Shown piece by piece: positions 1 through 11,398 of a DNA stretch of 64,000 nt (the first letter of the stretch is position 1; each line of letters starts with the position of its first letter). The notes below the pieces were generated by a model that made no database searches, was not told the origin of the DNA, and was given only the letters and a program-made list of their open reading frames with translations. The DNA lies in the NCBI GenBank assembly GCA_001949185.1, contig BDGG01000013.1:1591857-1655856 (forward strand), read 5' to 3'. Position numbers and translations under genes: made by a program. This stretch comes from Ramazzottius varieornatus. Taxonomy: Eukaryota; Tardigrada; Eutardigrada; Parachela; Ramazzottiidae.

Positions 1-3000
1 CATTACTACCAGAATGTGTGCACTTCGAGTTACTCTTTCGCTTGGTGGGACTGGCCACGATGGGAAGAGGAGATTGACTGGATGGCGCTACAAGGCATCA
101 ACTTCCCGTTGGCTTTCACTGGCCAAGAAGAAATATGGCGACGGGTAAGTCACAGTACAGTGTGTTCTGTGCTACATCGAAGTATGGACTGGTTTGAGAA
201 ACCTCGACTGCCGTTCAGGTGTACGCAAAGCACGGTCTAAATAATACGGATCTGGAGAGCTTCTTTGTGGGACCGGCCTTCTTAGCATGGTAAATTTTAA
301 CTTTGGCGGCCAGTTGTGTCTAATCTGCTGTTTTGGTCCGACCGGAGGGACCTATGTGTACTGCGGTACTGTGTTCTAACCGTAGGGGTCGAATGGGAAA
401 CATCAGAAGGTGGGCAGGTCCGCTGTCGAACAACTGGTTGAGAGGGCAGCTAGATCTCCAACACAAAATATTGGCCCGCATGACGTCGCTTGGTATGATG
501 CCGATTCTTCCTGGATTTGGAGGCATTGTCCCGGAAGCGCTCATCAGGTATCAAGGACGCTTTTTTAAAGGCAAGACGTCTTCGGAGACTGGAACTGAGT
601 TTTGAATTCCATCATTTCTGGTTGCTCAAATATGCCATTGTTGCAGGATTTATCCGCAACTGAACTACAGCCGCGTGGAGTCTTGGGCGGGCTTTCCCGA
701 TAACCTCAGCAGGTAGCGTTTGTTCTTCCGCAAGATAATATAGCAGGAAAGAGCCAGCGTAGACGATAGAAGGGCAGAATATGTACAACTCTTCTGTCAG
801 AAGTGAACTTCCTACTGATGCTATGAAACCGTGTTGATTTGCACTTTTGCAGCTCATTTTTGCTGGAGCCAACGGAAAACCTGTATGTCACACTCGGCCA
901 AGAATTTATCACTGAGGTTTGTACTTGTTCTCGTACTCACCACGCTCTCCCGAGCACGTGGAAGTTGGAACGGAAGATGCAGTGAGAAGCTAGTATCCTT
1001 GCAGATGAAAAGGGAATTCGGTGACGTTACACATTTCTACAACGCGGACAGTTTTAACGAACAGAGGCCCAACACATCGTAAGTTGTAAGGAGAACATTT
1101 GGCACCAAAAACTCTTTTGTAGTGCACGCAAGTTTATACAAAGACACCTCGGATACAATGCACAAGGCGCGCTTTCGTACGTTCCAGAGCTCAAACCTTT
1201 ATAAAGAACGTTGCCGATGCGACGTTTAAAGGGATGGTGGCCGCTGATCCGGACGCTATTTGGTATGGGAAAACCCGTTGACAGAAAAATTCACAATCCA
1301 ATAAGCCCCCCTACCATTGCTCATGTTTCCACGCCAGGGTGATGCAAGGATGGTTGTTCTACTACGATGCAGATTTCTGGACACCAGGTAAGACCCAGAT
1401 TGTGGTGATCTGCCGGTCAACCTGCACAGTATCGTAGCTTGTCGGTGTGATTACAGAGCTGACCAAAAGCCTTTTGACGGAGGCTCCTTTGGTAAGCTCT
1501 TCACCGTCGTTTCTGCACCCACCATGTGCACTGTCGATACAATGAAGCGGTACCTGTCTCAGGGTCGAATGATTGTTCTGGATTTGGATGCCGATGCCTT
1601 TCCCATCTGGCCTTCGACGCAGAGCTTCTACGGTCAACCATTCATTTGGTGTATGCTGCACAACTATGGTGGGGTTCAAGGACTTTATGGGCGTATCAGC
1701 CACATCAACAAGGTATACTGTAACAGCAACGAAGCGCAAAAATTCGAGCAATCGTTGAACGTCAACATCGTTTTTCAGGATCCTATGGAAGCCAGAAACG
1801 CATCCGGGTCGACAATGATCGGCGTTGGTCTGACCATGGAAGGTATCAACCAAAACGAAGTGATGTACGAGTTGATGAACGAGATGAGCTGGCGCACTCA
1901 ACCGGTGGCAATCGACGAGTGGTACGCTCATTTTATTCCAGCGAAAACTAGCTGTACTTCCCGTCCAAATTGCCTGGTTGTGCTGACAGGATGGCAAACT
2001 TCACTGGCCGACGGTACGGTGACTCCAACGATGATGCCCATCTGACTTATCAAATACTCGGGAAGAAGGTCCTCGATCATCCGACAACCTGGGCGAACCA
2101 AGGTCGCTATATCGTAACGCGGAGACCTCATTTCAACTATCCAGAACCAGTAAGGCCAATAACGGAGGTCCCCATCAAAACACTGGCGGTCTTTCCACGC
2201 GTCAAATGTTGTAGATGTGGTACGACCCAAAGGACGTCTTCGAATCGTTTAGCCACCTTTTACGAGCTGCCACTGTGCTAGCCAAGACGGACATGTTGCT
2301 GTACGATATCGTGGATCTGTCCAGGCAATCGCTGCAGATTGTCTTTCATTCGACGTACGAAAGGTTCCAGGCAGCTTTCGAGCAGGCAAATGTCACTTCC
2401 GTTGGGTAAGGTAAAGACGAGCAATTTAATCTAGCCAAGCTGCTACTGTATGCATTGAGAAGGTGGTTGTTTGCAGGAAGTTGGGCGACAGACTGTTGAA
2501 GATCCTGGACGACATGGACTTGATCTTGTCCACCAACAAGCAGTTCTCCCTGAATGACTGGGTGAAGTCAGCTCGTTCGTGGGCTCAGACGCCGGCTGAG
2601 CTGGCACAATACGAAGAGAACGCGCTAAACCAGCTGACGATATGGGGACCTGACGGACAGGAGCTCGACTATGCTACCAAACAGTGGTCAGGAATGGTCT
2701 CAAGGTAAGCGGGCTTTGTCATTCCATCCTTGCGGCGTCGGGAGATGGCGGGCGGACCACAAAGTTAGGCTAGATATTGCTTGAAGGTATTATCGCCCAC
2801 GGTGGAAACTCTTCATAAAGCGCGTCATGGACTCTCTGGAAAGTACAAAGCCATTTGACCAGCAAGCTTTTGACAAGGAAGTGTTTGAAAAAATCGAGCG
2901 ACCGTTCACGCATCAACGTCTTAAAGACACATTCTCTTCAAAGTTTGATTCGACTGGCAAAGGTAGATAACACAGAGAATCTCGACGTTTTTCTACGAGT

Positions 3001-3171
3001 GCTCACATGAAAATTCCGTTTGGTATCTTACCAAGATGGTTTGTAGATGGGAATGCTTTGGCAACGGCTAAAAGACTGTTCGAGAAGTACAATAGCTTCC
3101 GGGATGTGACCGTGGAAAGAACCACTCTGACAGATTTGCAACAGAGTTGTGGAGCACGTTTGTGCAATTGA
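1..3171 (+). CDS. NAGLU: Alpha-N-acetylglucosaminidase (GH89), 5'-partial
   Basis: Lysosomal hydrolase that removes terminal alpha-N-acetylglucosamine from heparan sulfate (glycoside hydrolase family 89). The window opens inside the conserved [13 protein letters not shown] region. Exons read: 1-144, 219-290, 387-549, 648-711, 852-916, about 1006-1079, about 1190-1262, 1337-1388, a short exon near 1465-1491, 1562-1710, 1779-1920, 1989-2150, 2214-2406, 2477-2704, 2788-2961, and a last exon from about 3047 to the TGA at 3169-3171. Family blocks appear in order: [86 protein letters not shown] and YYRPRWKLF. The Glu residues of FNE and QNE match the family's proposed catalytic pair. The 68-bp intron at 1921-1988 is required to join DEW to [10 protein letters not shown]. 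The 5' end and signal peptide lie upstream of the window. Converges on the next gene with 225 bp between stop codons. Confidence 0.95.
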
Positions 3172-3396
3172 GTTCCGTGGATATTTTATTCGTATGTTTC
3201 CCAGTAATTAACATTGAACACTGACTCCAGAAGAGATATTTTTTAAACCTTTCGTACATGTTTTTTTAAGTTTTTCATGCAGTTTACTCTACAGTTGGTA
3301 CGACCAAGTCCGAGGCCAGCTCAACAGAAACAAGAACAAAATAGAAATTCTGTAACAAAGTTTCTCTTCCCGCACATTTTGATAAAGGTTCAATAC

Positions 3397-5065
3397 CTAG
3401 TCATCGTCAACAAGGGCGAACCACGAGGGAAGATTGTCGAGGAAGGCCTCGTTGATGCGTCGTCGTTTGAAGTATTCTGGTCCGTTCAGACCGCCCCATG
3501 TCGGCACTTCAAGCTGTCGACCATGGTCGCTCGGTATCGTCATTAAAACAGCAACACTGTCCGGCTGCTGACGGCGACGGGAGGGGTAACGGTTAATCCA
3601 GCTATTGCTACCTACGGCAGTGTTGGCCGTTAGTCAAAAGCTAATGAACAGATACAGAATTCGACCTTGACTGTACGATTGGCTTACCTGAAGAAGCTCT
3701 TCGATATGCACTTCCGAAGGGTTTCGCTGTTGGCCAGCTTCTTCGTTTATTCGCTGTTGGGTAAACTGGGCGAGGAAGCGGAAGTGCGGGGAACCCCACT
3801 TGTCCAGTGAAGCTGGATCGGGTGAGAATGACACCCGGAGAACCGCTTTGAGGCGAGTTGACCGCACGAAGACCCAGACGACTGATGATGTCTACGCCCT
3901 CCTACAAAAACGAAAAGCGTGTGCACCAAAGGCAGTTCAGCGTATTAAGGAGGATAGACGTACCACAGTTGGAATAATTGTGTAGTTGTCCGGCATGTCC
4001 ATCTGCAACGAGACAAAATTGGAAAAAGCCACGCATGGCAACTCTGAGTATACGAATTGAATGTTCACACAAAATGGTTTACGTACATCCGATTCAGTAT
4101 ACCGCATACTATGGCTGAATGTTTGTCCGGAGCTCTTGACCACTGTGGCAGGCGGCAGAAACAGGACGCATTGGGAAGGCAGGATAATCTGGAAAAAAAA
4201 CTCCACAGTACAGATAGTCGAAGCTGAGGAAGTAACGTTGAAACTGTGCCAAAGATGGAGTCGTTTACGTACGGTATCGAAAGACCTGGAGCGAATACCA
4301 TCCTGCAGTATTCGACATGGGTTCACCAACAAGCCGGCCAAGGTACTCGTGTTGTGTGCTCCGATACTTTCGATGGGAGGGGCGCCGGATGACTCTGTTA
4401 TCTCACTGCCGTCTGTTGTGTTCGAGGTCAATGAATACGGTGTTGGGGTGGCGGAGGGACTTTCATCGCCACCTGCTGTGGAGTTGGTGGTTGATTCGGC
4501 TGTCTCGGACGACGCAGGCGTAGTATCCGACGGAGTACTTTCGTCTGTATCGGTTACCGTTGTTGACTGCGTTGTAAGGTCTGAGTACGTTTTCAAGTCT
4601 ACAACAAGGAAATAACATAGAATTTAATGAAGGAGTAAGATAACAGGGAAAGTCGCAGTGACTACCTGAAGACGAAACTGATTGTACGGTAGAGGGCGCT
4701 GTCGAGTTGGGCTGCTCGGTTACGGCTGCAGGAGCTTTAGCGCGGTCGGTCGTACTCCTGCTGGCATCGGCGACGTTTACGATGACTGCCGGATTGTCTC
4801 TGGTGACGCCGGTAGTGGAGGTACCGTTAACGAACTCAACCACGATAACACGTTTCTCATCGTCACCCGCGGGGATGCTGATGACATCGTCCACATCTGC
4901 AACGTCAAGCGAGGCATATTGGGAGTCGAATACTGCAGGCAAAATTTGGCTGGAAAGGCCTGGACAAATCTTACCTTGATAGCTGTTTTCTAGCGGCACT
5001 CCAGATACAAATAAGCCGAATGACAAGAAGATGACAGCAGTAAATATGCCTCGGTACTTTTCCAT
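3397..5065 (-). CDS. Secreted Ser/Thr-rich protein of unknown function, 487 aa
   Basis: I do not recognise this protein. Four exons (4666-5065, 3964-4598, 3688-3901, 3397-3611) total 1464 nt, exactly 488 codons with the stop; all junctions are GT/AG and phases agree (1, 0, 1). The ATG at 5065 starts MEKYRGIFTAVIFLSFGLFVSG, a clear signal peptide. Residues about 30-115 are mixed and acidic. About 115-200 is Ser/Thr/Pro-rich with many N-x-S/T sequons and likely O-glycosylated. About 215-335 holds five Cys among beta-like hydrophobic stretches (STICTVEFFFQIILPSQC, KPFCVNIQFVY). The tail (about 345-487) is basic, contains KRR, RRR and KRRR clusters, and ends in FALVDDD. There is no GPI signal or C-terminal transmembrane helix, so the product is probably extracellular. 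The basic clusters might be protease sites. A CUB-like fold was considered for the Cys part but cannot be supported by eye. Confidence 0.75.
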
Positions 5066-5550
5066 AACTATTGCACCACAAAAGATATGCTTGTGGGTTC
5101 AAACTGAAGAATTGCTTCTACTGTACCTACAAACGAACTCTTAACCAACTGACTAATGTCAAAGGAGGTTCAAGTTGCGACTGAACGCTACGACGAACGG
5201 ACGACTGTAGCACCGACCTTGTAATTGGGTCGACATGTTCCAGACGGAGTAAAAGTATTGTCTGTTTGAGGTCGAACATGGACTAAGAACAGGATTTCTC
5301 TTTTGATCACCGCCTTTACGTGGCAAATACAGCCAAAATACTCTCTGGTCTTAGTGCCTGCTCACGCCTATTCTGCAGTACTGTCCACTAAAGTACGTGC
5401 ATTGCTTTGTGCGTGCCTTTTGCTTTTTCAGAATAACCTTTAACCGAACTGCTCGAAGCAAGAACCACCAGTTATGCACAGAAAACTAAGTGGAAATCCT
5501 TGAATTAAGCACGTTTCATCTGCGTGCGGTGTCGTTCGGCAAGTGGAGCA

Positions 5551-7228
5551 CTAGTAAAGGTGAACACTGTCATTGCTCAAAATGTATTGAGAATTGACGT
5601 ACGGCGTGTCCACGGATACACCGCCCTGTGACGAGTACGAAGTGATGGGGTTTTGTCCAGTCTGAGTTCCGTTGAGGCAGCGCCACCTGGTGATGTTGCT
5701 TTCATACTGCTCCAGAAGAAACAGCGCGAAGCCGATGACTAAGGCTGCGATCTAAAAATGTGACAGCACAGTATTGTACAGTAGAAGACTGGCCATTCTG
5801 GTTTCTAGATCCAAGACAATGAATCCGCTGCAGTAGATTGAATTTGCATACAACTACTCCAGCAAAGTAATTTCTAAAGTCAGGAAAGTCTCGTACAACG
5901 GTTTTTTTAGAATACTGGAGAACCTATTTTGGTTTTAATTTTTACCCACCGATATAAGACTTGATCGTGTTAGTTCAACGAAGCCGGAAGTCGAGACTAT
6001 CAACGGTTTCATCACTGCGCGCTGCATGAAGCTGTACAGCGCGCAAAAGTCCGCCACCGAGGTTTCAGTACCTTTGGGAAATCCTTGGATGTCATAGTAA
6101 TTTCGACTGTTTATCAGCTGGTAATGATACATCAGACTTTGCACCGTCTCCGCCGTCTGAATACTCTGTGGAATAAAAGTTCGATTACCGTCGATGAAAT
6201 CACTAAACAAGACCCAGAAGCAATTCTACAGTAATTACCTGATCGTGAAGACGGATAGGAAATATCGACAGAAGCAAGAGCGTGTACACAAAAGACACAC
6301 AGGACGATCCATGGAAAATGAACCATTCGACTGGTTGATTGTTGTATTGAAAGAAGGCGGCAATGGAAGAAAAAGTCACCAACAAGTGATTGATGATTCC
6401 CGCTAAAATCTGTAGCCCGAAGATGGATTCAAAATGACTGTGAAGGTTGATTAGGTCCTCGAATATCCCCCTCAGATCTTGCAGTTCCGTCTGGAAAGGT
6501 TTATACTTGAAACAAAGATCTTGCTTCATCAGTCGATCTCGAAGATCGGCCAGACGTTTGTTGAGACACGTGCAGTATTCCTTCAACACACTCGCATAAA
6601 AGGCCATCTGTACATTGATACAGAGAGCTAAGAATGCCCCGACACCGCTGATGATCACATATGTGGTCTCTTCGAATATTTGGACAGCTGAAATACTGGT
6701 TTGGTTGTTGGGGTTGATCGAGCCAAGAGAAGCTTTCTGTTTGAGATGGTGCATCATACGGCCGAACAAGACATATCGAAGGATGTACAAAGAAACAGGG
6801 AACGCGACAATGGCGTAGAACAATCGACGGTGCTTGATTGTTTGTCTATGTGAGACAGTAACGTGGACTTCGAAACGTTTGAGGGCGACAAGGAAGCGGG
6901 TTAGGTGGCGAGAGTTCAGGGCGAACTGAAGAATGGCAGTACTGCTCTTCCAGTTGACCACTACGGGTCGGAGAATGATGAGAAGGGAGATAATCTTGTT
7001 GGGACTGGTGGTGTAGTCGCGCCAAGCAGACTGGTTGTTGAAGACATTGAGGATGGCCAGGAATAGGAAGACCCAAAGAAGTAGGGTGGTGGAAAGGATG
7101 AGGATCTTGCGAGCGAGGAAGTGCGGGTAAAATGAAAGGTGTCTGCGAGTGTGCTCAAGGTTCGAGGACGGATCGGGGATCAAAAGAAGGTAGGAGAGAA
7201 CGTGCCACGAAAAAGGCGGCGAGAACAT
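5551..7228 (-). CDS. Gustatory-receptor-like seven-transmembrane chemoreceptor, 468 aa
   Basis: Three exons (6239-7228, 5950-6165, 5551-5751), all phase 0, give 468 residues. The first in-frame ATG is at 7228 (MFSPPFSWHVLSYLL); no good upstream exon was seen. Hydrophobic helices occur in exon 1 around IPDPSSN..LILSTTLLLWVFLFLAIL, IISLLIILRPVVV, LFYAIVAFPVSLYILRYVLF, YVIISGVGAFLALCINVQMAF and LQILAGIINHLLVTFSSIAAFF. Another follows near GSSCVSFVYTLLLLSIFP, and the final one in exon 3 is IAALVIGFALFLLEQYE. The exon layout (long first exon, then short C-terminal exons joined in phase 0), a long loop rich in charged residues before the last helices and the C-terminal LLEQYE resemble the insect and nematode gustatory receptor-like (Gr/GRL) superfamily, whose signature is TYhhhhhQF. 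The exact TYhhhhhQF motif is not present, so membership is inferred. Role: probably a plasma-membrane chemosensory ion channel. Confidence 0.65.
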
Positions 7229-7464
7229 TTTTGTGCGATTTCCCGGATGATACAATAGAACCTCGTTAATAACTTTCAGATCAGTTTACCGAGTGAAAGT
7301 TCCCACATCCCACTTCTTCCGAATGCGTCTATGCTGGGACATTTTTATGATCGAAAAGCAACGCCTGCGACCCTCTCCGGCAACTTCCTACACTGTTGGT
7401 GAGAGGGGAAAAAATCAGAAGCGCGCGCGTGCCACCATCTCGAAGTGGAAGACATAATTATGCA

Positions 7465-7652
7465 TGTACACGCACGACGAGAAAATATGGGCCAGGCGGA
7501 AAAGACGGCAAAATAGAAATCAAACCGTAAAAATGTGTCGGAAAGTGCGTTAGTGTGAATCAGTCGCGTACGTACATGCTTCCGTACCGCCTTGGCGAAA
7601 AGGCCTGGACCATAATTTTTGGTGGCCCATAATTTTCCGTCGCGTGTGTACA
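7465..7652. repeat. MITE-like element, 'TACACGCA' family, copy A
   Basis: About 188 bp with inverted ends (TGTACACGCACGACGAGAAA at the left, complementary TTTCCGTCGCGTGTGTACA at the right). The interior contains GTGTCGGAAAGTGCGTTAGT, CGTACGTACATGCTTCCGTA and GGCGAAAAGGCCTGGACCAT. The same words occur in copies at 10241-10424, 32775-32958 and 58976-59177. No coding capacity. Interpreted as a non-autonomous DNA transposon. Confidence 0.75.
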
Positions 7653-8253
7653 GAACAGCCGAACAGGGCCATTGTACGTAACTTCTGACATGTACAGAAC
7701 GCATACTTATCCTACAGTCCGTTCAAGCCCAGTGTGTGCAATGGTTTTGAAAATTCGGCACCATCGACTGAATGTTTTTTTGTCGATATCGTAAAGTTTA
7801 GTACAGCATGGATCAGGCTTTCTGAGAAAGGTAGTATTAGATAATCTGTAGCAGGGAAGAGAAGTACTGATTTTTGGGAGTAGAAGTGGTTTGCCGGTAT
7901 AAACAACCAAATTCTCGATTTTAGTTTCTTATCAAGTGAGGTGGAGGACTCTGCGTATCCTTTTAAGATCAAACAATAGCCCAAATAGTTTCACATCTTT
8001 CAAAACCAGAATGCATGTAAAAGCTGGAAAAATGGAATGCTGTAGAGAACTGACTGTTCTCAGCGCACATTTCCTCCCACCGGGTGTCAGGCTGACTCGA
8101 TTTTCCAAGCAGATGTATAAACAGACGATTTATTCGGAAGAAAATAGTTTTTACCGCACACGTGCATCAAGTCTTAAGGAAAAGCGAGAATCTGATCCCA
8201 TCCAAAACATGGCGCTGTACCCAAAGACAGAGTAGTCTCTGATGCCGGAAACG
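7653..8253. other. Intergenic stretch, nothing recognised
   Basis: Only short shadow reading frames without domains or plausible splice-joined extensions. It lies between repeat copy A and the 3' end of the quinone oxidoreductase gene, so part is probably 3' untranslated sequence of that gene. Confidence 0.5.
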
Positions 8254-9929
8254 TCAAGGACGTACGAGTGTCTTCCCATGAGATCCCGTCATCAGGAGCA
8301 GTTCATGATGTACCTACGACATAAGTACAATGCTTTGTCTGTCGCACCCGGACAGAGCATGAGCGTATGTTGCTTGAAGGTATTACTGGCGGGATTTCAA
8401 TCCAACATACCTTGACCGCATGATCCAGGGGATATTCAGGCCCAACGAATGGACGGACGTAGCCTTCGTTGACGCCCTTCTCAAGCAACTTCTTCATGGT
8501 TCTCCATTCTTCAGGTGTCGTCTCGCTAACACGGACTCCTGTGATGATGGCAGCTTTCATCATCAACGTCAGACAGTTGATCGCAATGGAAGTCGGCTTG
8601 GAACCCACGAGAACGATTCTCTTCCGTGGACGACCAATCAGCTCCAGATCTGACTGTAGGTTCGTGCTGGCTACCATTTCGATGATCAGATCGAAACCCT
8701 TCGGGCCAATATTGTCCTACGATGATATTCTGTCATAATTTGACCGAAGAAATAATGTGGGAGACGGGCAAACGGAACATACAAGATCGTTCCGTCAAGC
8801 GGCGCACGCCTACAGCCAGTAGCAATGGAGACGTGCGCTAGTTGAGAAAAGGATCCCGTGCGTTTCCTTTGGCGAACTCTGATGTGTAGGAGATGCACTT
8901 ACCCTGACTTGCTGGACGTAGTTTTCCTTTGAGTGATCGAAGCAAAAGTGCGCGCCGCTTTGCAGTACTCGTTCAGTGCCTTCCTTGGTGCTGGCGGTCC
9001 CGAAGACATTCATCCCCTCCGCGACAGCAAACTGAACACAGGCTAGACCTACCTGACCGCTTGCGCCATGAATCAGAATACTTTGTCCGGGTTTTGCCTC
9101 TCCCCTGTCGAAAGACAGTGAAAATAATACGAGAAACCTTCTTCAGAACTAACGTGCTCAATTAAGTTACGGCGACCGGCCGACAATCTTTCTTATCGTT
9201 CGCAAGGGCGTTCTGATCAGCCTTATTCTGCCGCGATTCTACAGAGTTTGCGTCGGAACTGAACTCGATTCACTGTGCCAAGTTTCTTCGAGGTCCCACT
9301 TACGCGATGTACATAGCTTTCAAGGCGGTATAGCATGCTGTCCCGATGGACGCACCTTCCTGGAAGGTGTAGTGGTCAGGCAAATAATGGACCTCCGGCT
9401 CGAAGGCTTTAAAGTATTCCGCGTATGCGCCCGAGGATCGAAGCTCGTGCATTATGACGAAAACACGATCTCCAATCTGACACCCCAAGTCCAATGACAA
9501 CAGTTCCATTTATGCTGAGCATGAACCATAAAATGGTAATGATCTCTGATGCAGTTGATGAACTTACCTTAAAGTGTTTTACCTCTGACCCGACCTCTGC
9601 AACAGTGCCACTGGCGTCCTTGCCTGGTGTAGCCGGTAGAGGAACTTTCAGCTGCGGCATTCCTGTACCTCGAATATGGGAATCGACCACGTTGACGCCT
9701 GCGTATGCCACTTTGATCACGACCTGTGATAAAGCATATGTGCAAAAAGATACATAGTATTTAGTATATAACGAGATTTGTAGTTGTAGCCGGTCACGTG
9801 TACCTCGTTAGGTCCAGGCTGGGGAACAGGAACATCTTCCACACGCAAGACTTCCGGAGGTCCGTTAACGTGGTAGCGGACTGCCTTCATGGTAGACGGT
9901 AACTGCTCCCCGTTGTGTCCCATAATCAT
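8254..9929 (-). CDS. CRYZ: Quinone oxidoreductase / zeta-crystallin-like (MDR family), 340 aa
   Basis: Zinc-independent medium-chain reductase, NADPH:quinone oxidoreductase type. Six exons (9804-9929, 9568-9723, 9304-9476, 8903-9104, 8411-8716, 8254-8313) total 1023 nt, i.e. 340 aa plus stop. The product starts MIMGHNGEQLPSTMKAVRYH; an alternative start is the Met of MKAVRYH, which matches where homologues begin. Diagnostic blocks are GPPEVLRVEDVPVPQPGPNEV, YAGVNVVDSHIRGTG, TPGKDASGTVAEVG, SGAYAEY, the Rossmann cofactor motif HGASGQVGLACVQFA, FDHSKENYVQQVR, and the C-terminal HHELLLMTGSHGKTLV typical of CRYZ ends. Probably cytosolic. The 186-bp intron at 8717-8902 carries an intronic palindrome (separate entry). 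Confidence 0.93.
8765..8876. repeat. Intronic GGCGCAC palindrome, copy 1 (CRYZ intron)
   Basis: Fills most of the 8717-8902 intron. The left arm reads GGGCAAACGGAACATACAAG then TCGTTCCGTCAAGCGGCGCAC; the right arm reads GTGCGCTAGTTGAGAAAAGG then GTTTCCTTTGGCGAAC. The arms are complementary with mismatches around an unpaired centre of about 25 nt. It shares core and ends with copies in the EEA1, CAP, CCDC6 and SMC4 introns. Confidence 0.75.
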
Positions 9930-10240
9930 ATTTTAGAAGTGTCGCAGTATCCTTGGTGCTAGCCAAAAGATCGCAGAATTATATTTGCCGAAAACGGTGG
10001 GTTATATTGGGCAAGCTGCCTGCTTTACAATGCGCTGAGCTTCAGTATTATCCTCGTCGGAAGTTTATCCATCGCGTCAGCTGTGGCTGCTGATATCCGC
10101 AGGGTATGACGATTACAGTAATTACTTAAGGCGCGTAACAACGCCGTTACAGCGGTAAGCCCGATGAGAATATCGGTACAGTACCGCGCCCGAAGCGAAC
10201 AATCTAGCGGCAATGGATCCGAATGAGACTGGTAATGCCG

Positions 10241-10424
10241 TACACGCAGGACGAGAAATTATGGTACAGGCCTTTTCGCTACGGCGATACGGAAGCACGT
10301 ACGTACGCGGCCGATTCACAGTAATACACTTTTCGACATTTTTCTACGGACAAAATTCCATTTCGCCGTCCTTTCCGCCTGTCCCATAACTTTTACTGTA
10401 CCATAATTTCTCGTCTTGCGTGTA
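10241..10424. repeat. MITE-like element, 'TACACGCA' family, copy B
   Basis: About 184 bp with terminal inverted repeats: left TACACGCAGGACGAGAAATT followed by ATGGTACAG, right CTGTACCATAATTTCTCGTC then TTGCGTGTA. The interior has GGCCTTTTCGCTACGGCGAT and CACGTACGTACGCGGCCGAT, matching copy D at 58976-59177 in reverse orientation. The ends are the best preserved of the four copies, so it may be the youngest. Confidence 0.8.
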
Positions 10425-10591
10425 CAGGACATTACAGTAATAATCCTCACTTCTTTACTACGTCGCACAAGCAAACTTCTAAGAACTGAAACGATCTAAG
10501 CTCTGTTTCATCTACCGATGGGTGGTACTTTTAGCCTCCTGGCCAACCCATCCAACACTTTGTATGGATTCTTTTACGGCCATAGTTCTTA

Positions 10592-11121
10592 GTTCGCGAG
10601 GCGGGTCAAGTTGGCCGTTTTAGAAAGTTAAGACCAGCTCTTGATCATCCCGCTACGGGGCAAGATCAACTGACAGGATCTCTAATCCTCTGTATGTACG
10701 ATCCTCCACACGGTCGTACGCGTGAATCCGTCCCGGGTAGTGAGCACGCGGCAGACCGGCCAATCAACGGTCAGCTGTCAATCAGTCGAACAGNNNNNNN
10801 NNNNNNNNNNNNNNNNNNNNNNNNNNNNNNNNNNNNNNNNNNNTAATCAGGTAATCAATGAGACGCTGGGCTAACCGTGTGTGATTCTGCACATTCATGC
10901 TCGACTGATTGACAGCTGACGGTTGATTGGCCGGTCTGCCGCGTGCTCACTACCCGGATTCACCCGGGACGGATTCACGCGTACGACTGTGTGGATGATT
11001 GTACATACTGAGGATCAACTGAAAGGATAAGAGATCCTGTCAGTTGATCTTCCCCCGTAGCGGGATGATCAAGAGCTTATCTTAACTTTCTAAAACGGCC
11101 AAGTTGACTCGCCTCGCGAAC
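10592..11121. repeat. Long inverted-repeat element with internal assembly gap
   Basis: Two arms of about 200 bp face each other: the left arm is 10592-10793 (AGTTCGCGAGGCGGGTCAAG...), the right arm about 10899-11121 (...CTTGACTCGCCTCGCGAAC reading back, by complement). Shared inner blocks, complemented, include GGCCGTTTTAGAAAGTTAAG, GATCATCCCGCTACGGG, CCGTCCCGGGTAGTGAGCAC and CGGCAGACCGGCCAATCAAC. The gap at 10794-10843 sits just inside the left arm. Probably a non-autonomous transposon with very long terminal inverted repeats; no transposase reading frame is visible. Confidence 0.8.
10794..10843. other. Assembly gap (50 N)
   Basis: Run of 50 undetermined bases inside the long inverted repeat. 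Its position at a foldback suggests a read-through or assembly failure, so the true length is unknown. Confidence 0.98.
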
Positions 11122-11398
11122 CATCCCCACACAACCCGCCAAGGGATGTTTCACGCCTCTGATGACTCACTTCGCCAAGTTCATGAAGCATTACAGTACG
11201 ATGTTCCGGTTCTGACGTTAAAATTCGGAGCAAAATTTTTGTAGTTTCAGGACTTCAGCAAAATTATGAAAACTCATCAGCCAGAAATCACAGTGGGTTC
11301 AGTAAAGATGCTAAGTAAACAGTGTTGGGAAAACAAACAAACCTTGCCATTCTCACTACATGCTAGAATCTAGATCAAAATTAACAGACTTGATAAAA

